Part shown: one piece after another, positions 54,619 to 59,697 of the stretch
Numbering within the stretch: position 1 is the first letter of the stretch
How the letters are laid out: each line of letters opens with the position of its first letter
Source: Dietzia aurantiaca
GTDB taxonomy: Bacteria > Actinomycetota > Actinomycetes > Mycobacteriales > Mycobacteriaceae
Length of the DNA stretch: 59,697 bases
NCBI RefSeq assembly: GCF_021033825.1
Contig: NZ_JAIFXZ010000018.1
Location: 1 to 59,697 of the forward strand
Direction: 5' to 3'
Made by a program: the position numbers and the translations under genes
The notes under the pieces: model-generated
The model's input: the letters and a program-made list of their open reading frames with translations, nothing else
Told to the model about the DNA's origin: nothing
The model's database searches: none

Positions 54619-56117
54619 CCGGGATGTCCCGGAGAGCATTTCTCCTCGGGTCGGCCCTGGCCAGCGCCGGGGCGATGGGCGCGTGTGGCCAGTCCCGGCC
54701 CTCGGGGGCGCCTGTGGCGGCATCGGACCCGGTGGTGGGCGATGTCGAGGCGCAGCGCCAGCGTGCAGGTCAGCGCATCGTCGACGCCCGCTTGTCCCCA
54801 AGTCCGGCGGAGGTGGACCTGGGTGGGATCGTGGTCGCCACCTGGGCCTACGGCCCGACCGTGCCGGGCCCTGTCCTGCGTGCCAGGGCCGGTGACCTGC
54901 TGCGCGTGCAGGTCGATAACCAGCTCGACGAGCCGACCAGCGTGCACTGGCACGGCATCGCCCTGCGCAACGACATGGACGGCGTGCCCGGCCTGACCCA
55001 GGAAGCGATCGAGCCAGGAGACCAGTTCACCTACGAGTTCACCGTTCCAGATGCCGGTACCCACTGGTACCACTCGCATTCCGGGCTGCAACTCGACCGG
55101 GGCCTGTACGGCCCGCTGATCATCGACGACCCGGCCGAACCGGGGGACTTCGACCACGAATGGGTGGTCGTTGTCGATGACTGGCTCGACGGTATCGACG
55201 GCACCCCAAACGACGCGGCCCGCGCATTGGGCATCGACACTCCGGGGCCTCGAGGTCGAGCAATGGGATCGATGGGCCACGGCCGGATGCACGGTGGTGG
55301 CCCGGGGCATCAGAGCATGAATTCCCGGTTGCTCGGCGCCGCCGGCGACGTCAGTTACCCGCACTTTCTGCTCAACGGGAAGGTTCCCGCCGATCCAGTC
55401 CGGTGGACCGCCAGACCGGGACAGCGGGCGAAGATCCGGTTCATCAACGCCGGCGCCGACACCTTTTTCCGCGTCGCCGTCGGTGGGCACACGATGACCG
55501 TCACCCACACCGACGGCTTTCCCACCACTCCGCACCAGACAGAGTCGATCCTGCTCGCCATGGGCGAGCGAGTCGACGTCCTGGTCACCTTGGCCGACGG
55601 GGCATTCCCGATCTTCGCCGAGGCTGAAGGCAAGAACGGCCACGCCTTCGCCATCGTGCGCACCGGTGCCGGCGACCTGCCCGCCAACCCCCGCCCCATC
55701 GAACTCGACCGGCCGGTGCTGCTTCCGGCAGACCTGACTCCGGCCCCGGCATCGCGCCTGACAGACCGGGGACACGACCGCTATCTCAGCGTCGACCTAG
55801 GCGGCAGCATGATGCCCTATCGCTGGACCCTCAACGGGCAATCCCATCCCGACACCACACCGCTGGAGGTCTCCCGCGGTCAGCGGGTACGGATGCGGCT
55901 GCGCAACATGTCCGACATGGCCCACCCCATGCACCTGCACGGTCACACCTTCGCCCTCGCCGATAGCGGGCTGCGCAAAGACACCGTCACCATCCGACCC
56001 ATGCGCACCGCCGAGATCGAATTCGACACCGACAACCCCGGCCAGTGGGCCTTGCACTGCCACAACGCCTACCACATGGAGGCCGGAATGATGACCACCC
56101 TGTCCTACCTGGCCTGA
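54615..56117 (+). CDS. copO: Multicopper oxidase (CopO/CueO-like), Tat-exported
   Basis: The 500-residue oxidase starts with a Tat signal (SRRAFLLGSALASAGAMGAC; the Cys may be a lipobox). It has all copper-binding motifs: HWHGIALRNDMDGVPG, HWYHSHSGLQLDRG, HPMHLHGHTFAL and HCHNAYHMEAGMM. A Met/His-rich insertion (GSMGHGRMHGGGPGHQSM, about 216-236) resembles the extra metal-binding loop of CueO. It would oxidise toxic Cu(I) to Cu(II) outside the membrane. GTG 54615 overlaps the 38-residue peptide gene by 4 bp. Confidence 0.93.
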   Translation: MTGMSRRAFLLGSALASAGAMGACGQSRPSGAPVAASDPVVGDVEAQRQRAGQRIVDARLSPSPAEVDLGGIVVATWAYGPTVPGPVLRARAGDLLRVQVDNQLDEPTSVHWHGIALRNDMDGVPGLTQEAIEPGDQFTYEFTVPDAGTHWYHSHSGLQLDRGLYGPLIIDDPAEPGDFDHEWVVVVDDWLDGIDGTPNDAARALGIDTPGPRGRAMGSMGHGRMHGGGPGHQSMNSRLLGAAGDVSYPHFLLNGKVPADPVRWTARPGQRAKIRFINAGADTFFRVAVGGHTMTVTHTDGFPTTPHQTESILLAMGERVDVLVTLADGAFPIFAEAEGKNGHAFAIVRTGAGDLPANPRPIELDRPVLLPADLTPAPASRLTDRGHDRYLSVDLGGSMMPYRWTLNGQSHPDTTPLEVSRGQRVRMRLRNMSDMAHPMHLHGHTFALADSGLRKDTVTIRPMRTAEIEFDTDNPGQWALHCHNAYHMEAGMMTTLSYLA

Positions 56118-56156
56118 CCACCACTTTGCTCATCAACCCGAAAGGCGCTCCACCCC

Positions 56157-56783
56157 ATGACCTGCACCACCATGCTGATCCCCGCCACCCTGATCGCCGC
56201 CACGCTGGCACTATCGGCCTGTACCGACAACACCGAGGACTCCCCGGCCGCGTCCATACCGGCAACCAGCACGTCCACTCCCGAGACAGGCACCGCCGAC
56301 GCCTCACAGAGCCAGTCCGCCCATGGCGACCAGGGGGGTCACGATGGCATGGAACATCCCGCGGACGGCGGCCCGGTGCCCGAGGGCATGGCACAGTCCA
56401 CCGATCCGACCTACCCGGTCGGCACCGAAGTCACGCTGACGGCCGACCACATGGAGGGCATGAACGGCGCCACCGCCACCATCGTCGGCGCCTACAACAC
56501 CTACACCTACGCGATCAACTACACCCCCACCGACGGCAACGATCCCGTGCTCGACCACAAGTGGGTCGTCCAGGAAGAGCTCAAGGACGTCGGCGGCGAC
56601 CGTCTTGACGATGGCACCGAAGTGACCGTGACCGCCAACCACATGCAAGGCATGGGCGGGACAACGGCGACGATCGCGTCCTCGACCGACGAAACCGTCT
56701 ATGTCGTGGACTACGAAGCCGACGGGATGACGATGACGAACCACAAGTGGGTCGTCGAAAGTGAAATCCGGCCAGCGTCCTAG
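56157..56783 (+). CDS. YdhK/DUF1541-family lipoprotein
   Basis: The 208-residue protein has a lipoprotein signal (LIAATLALSAC) and a Ser/Thr/His-rich spacer. Two tandem DUF1541 repeats follow, each with a HM(E/Q)GM core: GTEVTLTADHMEGMNGATAT ending HKWVVQEEL, and GTEVTVTANHMQGMGGTTAT ending HKWVVESEI. YdhK relatives are common next to copper genes; Met/His pairs suggest metal binding. It lies 39 bp after the oxidase gene in the same operon, with a weak AAAGG ribosome site. Confidence 0.9.
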   Translation: MTCTTMLIPATLIAATLALSACTDNTEDSPAASIPATSTSTPETGTADASQSQSAHGDQGGHDGMEHPADGGPVPEGMAQSTDPTYPVGTEVTLTADHMEGMNGATATIVGAYNTYTYAINYTPTDGNDPVLDHKWVVQEELKDVGGDRLDDGTEVTVTANHMQGMGGTTATIASSTDETVYVVDYEADGMTMTNHKWVVESEIRPAS

Positions 56784-56817
56784 GCAACGGGATCCGGGCT
56801 GGAGGGACGGACAGACT

Positions 56818-58956
56818 ATGAACGACCAGCACACCCACCACGGGACCACCGAGGCCCAGACCCGCGAGCAGGGCGGCCACCACACGCACGACGAGCACTC
56901 GGTACACCAGTCTCACGGCAGGCACGAGAACCATAGTGGCCACGACGATGCAGGCCATGGCGGGCACGGTGATCATGTCGGCCAGTTCCGGCGACTGTTC
57001 TGGATCACCCTCGTCCTGGCGATCCCAGTGGTGGCGTTCAACGACATGTTCGCCCACCTCATCGGTTACGACCTGCCCGACGCGGAGTGGGTGTGGTGGG
57101 TCTCCCCCGCCCTGGGCACCGTGGTCTACTTCTGGGGCGGCAGGCCGTTCTTGACCGGGGCCGTGTCAGAGCTCCGCGCTCGCCAGCCCGGCATGATGCT
57201 GCTCATCGGCCTGGCAATCACCGTGGCGTTCACCGCCTCCTGGGGCGCGAGCCTGGGCGTGCTCGATCACGCGCTGAACTTCTGGTGGGAACTGGCCCTG
57301 CTGGTGGTCATCATGCTGCTGGGCCACTGGATAGAGATGCGCTCACTGGCGCAGACCACCTCCGCACTGGATTCACTGGCAGCCCTGCTGCCGGATGAGG
57401 CCGAGAAGGTCGACGGCGAGAACGTCATCACCCTCGCCCCGGCCGAGCTGCAGGTCGGGGACGTGGTGATCGTCCGCCCCGGGGCGTCGGTACCCGCCGA
57501 CGGGCGGATCATCGACGGCTCGGCCAGCATGGACGAATCCATGGTCACCGGCGAATCCCAGGCGGTCCGCCGCGAGATCGGCGACCATGTCGTCGCCGGC
57601 ACGGTCGCCACCGACTCGGGCCTGCGCGTGACGGTCACCGCCATCGGTGAGGACACGGCGCTGGCCGGGATTCAGAAACTGGTCACCGACGCACAGGCCT
57701 CGTCCTCTCGCGTTCAGCGCCTCGCCGACACCGCCGCCGGATGGCTGTTCTGGTTCGCCCTCGCCTCGGCCGTGATCACCGCCGCCGTCTGGAGCGTGCT
57801 CGGCCTGCCCGACGCGGCAGTGGTGCGCACGATCACCGTGCTGGTCATCGCCTGCCCCCATGCTCTCGGCCTGGCGATCCCCCTGGTCGTGTCAATCGCC
57901 ACCGAACGCGCCGCCCGCGGCGGCGTCCTGATCAAAGACCGACTCGCGCTCGAGTCGATGCGCACCATCGACGCCGTCCTGTTCGACAAAACCGGCACCC
58001 TGACCAAGGGCGAACCCACCGTCACCGCAATCGAACCGACAGACGGTCACACCGCGAACGAAGTACTCGCCCTGGCCGCTGCAGCCGAAAGCGGCAGTGA
58101 GCACCCTCTCGCCAGAGCCGTCGCCGGGGCCGCACGGGCCCGCGAACTCACCGTATCGACGGCGACCGACTTCTCCTCCTCCCCCGCCGTGGGCGTCAAG
58201 GCCACCGTGGACGGCACCGTCATCGAGGTCGGCGGCCCCTACCTCCTCGATCAGCACGGACGCGATGAACTCCCCGTCGCCGAGCAGTGGCGGAGCGAGG
58301 GCGCCATCATCCTGCACGTCCTCGCCGACGGCCGGGTCATCGGCGCGCTGCGGCTGGCCGACGAGATCCGGCCGGATTCCCGGAGCGCCGTGGACGCCCT
58401 GCACGACGCCGGGAACCAGGTCGTCATGATCACCGGTGATGCTCGGGCCGTGGCCGAGACCGTCGCCGCCGAGCTCGGGATCGACCGGGTCTTCGCCGGG
58501 GTGCGGCCAGAAGACAAGGCCGCCAAGGTCGCCGAACTGCAGGCCGAGGGCAGGAAGGTCGCCATGGTCGGCGACGGCGTCAACGACGCCCCCGCCCTGG
58601 CCCAGGCCGATGTGGGCATCGCGATCGGCGCCGGCACCGACGTGGCGATCGGCTCCGCCGGCGTCATCCTCGCCAGCTCCGATCCCCGCTCCGTCCTCGC
58701 GGTCATCGAGCTGTCCCGCGCGAGCTACCGCAAGATGAAGCAGAACCTGTGGTGGGCCGCCGGCTACAACCTCGCCGCCGTGCCGCTGGCTGCTGGAGTG
58801 CTGGCCCCGATCGGATTCGTGCTGCCCATGAGCGTCGGCGCCATCCTCATGTCCGCCTCCACCGTCGTCGTCGCCCTCAACGCCCAACTGCTCCGCCGAC
58901 TCGACCTGCGCCCCGAGCACCTCACCACCATCAGGAAGCGAGAACACCAAAAATGA
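56818..58956 (+). CDS. copB: Copper-translocating P1B-type ATPase CopB-like (CPH motif)
   Basis: The 712-residue pump starts with a His-rich N-terminus (about 14 His in 53 residues; no CXXC domain). It has about eight membrane spans, the transmembrane CPH motif ACPHALGLA (Cys346-His348), the phosphorylation site DKTGTLTKGEP (Asp390) and GDGVNDAPA. CPH with a His-rich N-terminus is the P1B-3 (CopB) class, exporting Cu(I)/Cu(II). GGAGGG lies upstream of ATG 56818. The stop overlaps the CueP-like gene start by 4 bp. Confidence 0.94.
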   Translation: MNDQHTHHGTTEAQTREQGGHHTHDEHSVHQSHGRHENHSGHDDAGHGGHGDHVGQFRRLFWITLVLAIPVVAFNDMFAHLIGYDLPDAEWVWWVSPALGTVVYFWGGRPFLTGAVSELRARQPGMMLLIGLAITVAFTASWGASLGVLDHALNFWWELALLVVIMLLGHWIEMRSLAQTTSALDSLAALLPDEAEKVDGENVITLAPAELQVGDVVIVRPGASVPADGRIIDGSASMDESMVTGESQAVRREIGDHVVAGTVATDSGLRVTVTAIGEDTALAGIQKLVTDAQASSSRVQRLADTAAGWLFWFALASAVITAAVWSVLGLPDAAVVRTITVLVIACPHALGLAIPLVVSIATERAARGGVLIKDRLALESMRTIDAVLFDKTGTLTKGEPTVTAIEPTDGHTANEVLALAAAAESGSEHPLARAVAGAARARELTVSTATDFSSSPAVGVKATVDGTVIEVGGPYLLDQHGRDELPVAEQWRSEGAIILHVLADGRVIGALRLADEIRPDSRSAVDALHDAGNQVVMITGDARAVAETVAAELGIDRVFAGVRPEDKAAKVAELQAEGRKVAMVGDGVNDAPALAQADVGIAIGAGTDVAIGSAGVILASSDPRSVLAVIELSRASYRKMKQNLWWAAGYNLAAVPLAAGVLAPIGFVLPMSVGAILMSASTVVVALNAQLLRRLDLRPEHLTTIRKREHQK

Positions 58957-59549
58957 TCACCACCCACCCCACACCCCGACGAACCGCAATCGCCCTCCTC
59001 GCCGCCGGCGCCCTCGCCCTGGCCGGCTGCTCACCCGCCAACGACCCAGCCCAAGAAGCAGCCTCGCCTCCAGCGTCCCTAGAGACCTACGGACTCGCCG
59101 ACCTTGACGCACCCCAAATCATCGACAAACTCGACACCATGCCAGTAGCCGACAGACCGGCCGACCTCACCGCCTCGGTGCAACCCACCGAACTATCCCT
59201 GAACACCGGCAGTAAGGAACTCGCAACGCTGCCCATGCCCGACGACGAGTTCTACCTCTCGGTAGCGCCCTACGAAAACAGAACCCACTCCTGCCACTTC
59301 CACAGCCTGACCACCTGCCTCGGCGAGATGGCAGGCGAACAGGTCCACGTCACAGTCACCGACACCACCACCGGCCAGACCCTCATCGACGAGCCGCGCA
59401 CCACCTACGACAACGGTTTCCTCGGGCTCTGGCTCCCCCGGGACATCACCGCCACTCTGACCATCGACCACGACGGCAAAACGGCCACCTCCCCCATCGC
59501 CACCGGGGACCAGGACCTCACCTGTCTGACCACTTTGCAACTCGCCTGA
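58953..59549 (+). CDS. CueP-family copper-binding lipoprotein
   Basis: The 198-residue protein has a lipoprotein signal ending LALAGC, a disordered linker, then FYLSVAPYENRTHSCHFHSL with TTCLGEM. This CxxH...C pattern is the metal site of CueP-type proteins, first described in Salmonella as a periplasmic copper store. Late in the protein, DQDLTCLTTLQLA supplies another Cys. ATG 58953 overlaps the ATPase stop by 4 bp. It probably buffers copper outside the membrane as the last gene of the copper operon. Confidence 0.88.
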   Translation: MITTHPTPRRTAIALLAAGALALAGCSPANDPAQEAASPPASLETYGLADLDAPQIIDKLDTMPVADRPADLTASVQPTELSLNTGSKELATLPMPDDEFYLSVAPYENRTHSCHFHSLTTCLGEMAGEQVHVTVTDTTTGQTLIDEPRTTYDNGFLGLWLPRDITATLTIDHDGKTATSPIATGDQDLTCLTTLQLA

Positions 59550-59620
59550 ACCTGCGGCAGGCAAGACTCAAGACCATTGCGCCGGGCCCCGTCAGGCCAT
59601 CCGCCGAGAACCAGACCTTA

Positions 59621-59697
59621 TGAACCGCCCCAGGTTTCCCGCCGCCTCCTTTTCGAGTCGAGGAGGATGGCTGTATGCCGAAGAAGATCGATCCCGC
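59621..59697 (+). mobile_element. Left end of an insertion sequence (truncated by window edge)
   Basis: The sequence from TGAACCGCCCCAGGTTTCCC resembles the terminal repeats of actinobacterial IS elements. It is followed by a transposase-like start 54 bp in. The element sits 71 bp after the copper operon; the rest is beyond the window. Confidence 0.55.
59675..59697 (+). CDS. Start of IS3-type transposase orfA (partial)
   Basis: Only MPKKIDP is visible. These residues are a frequent opening of actinobacterial IS3-family transposase A proteins. GGAGG lies 9 nt upstream. Confidence 0.5.

Overview
The window is high-GC actinobacterial DNA. Codons are strongly GC3-biased, and many genes start with GTG or overlap the previous gene by 4 bp (ATGA/GTGA). 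Several genes lack a Shine-Dalgarno and instead have a TANNNT box 6-8 nt before the start codon, as in leaderless transcripts. The gene families point to a mycolic-acid actinomycete (order Mycobacteriales), and Dietzia is my best guess: PtpB-like phosphatase, FadD17-like ligase, EspC/WXG-like proteins, Ag85-like esterase, F420-type LLM enzyme and maltokinase-cap protein. The genus is an inference, not proven. I found no rRNA, tRNA or CRISPR array.

Layout. 1-4.9 kb: the end of a winged-helix gene, then a minus-strand type I restriction-modification locus. It holds a degenerate methylase-like HTH protein, hsdM and hsdS; no hsdR lies in the window. 5-10 kb: a secreted protein, a zinc alcohol dehydrogenase, a three-gene type VII (ESX)-like cassette with a glycine-zipper effector candidate, and a photolyase. 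10-20.7 kb: a small-alarmone-hydrolase-like HD protein, a membrane-anchored protein, a two-gene AddAB-like helicase-nuclease, an orphan GyrA C-gate-like protein, a membrane protein and a PtpB-like phosphatase. 20.8-33.7 kb: core metabolism and maintenance, including acyl-CoA ligase, beta-propeller protein, PEP carboxylase, MFS and LysE exporters, an ECF sigma/O6-methylguanine methyltransferase operon, secreted lipase, thiamine-binding protein and an LLM oxidoreductase.

33.7-48.3 kb: an EthA/EthR-like flavin monooxygenase-TetR-hydrolase operon with a palindromic operator on its promoter, and YceI with its own promoter, operator and terminator. Envelope genes follow (AI-2E-type permease, Ag85-like esterase with an N-terminal membrane domain, PAP2 phosphatase), then a large-subunit catalase and two small hydrolase/SRPBCC genes. 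An unexplained 38-bp tandem repeat sits at 40.4 kb. 48.3-52.2 kb: MFS exporter, F420-type LLM enzyme and an acyl-CoA dehydrogenase.

52.4-59.7 kb: a compact copper-resistance island. A CopRS-type two-component system is divergent from an operon encoding a 38-residue membrane peptide, a Tat-exported multicopper oxidase, a YdhK-type lipoprotein, a CopB-type P1B ATPase and a CueP-type lipoprotein. A direct repeat resembling the corynebacterial CopR box lies between them. The left end of a transposase-bearing insertion sequence abuts the island at the right edge, which suggests it is mobile. The less familiar parts are the ESX-like cassette, the methylase-like protein before hsdM, the GyrA-like orphan, the 38-bp repeat and the copper-operon micropeptide.
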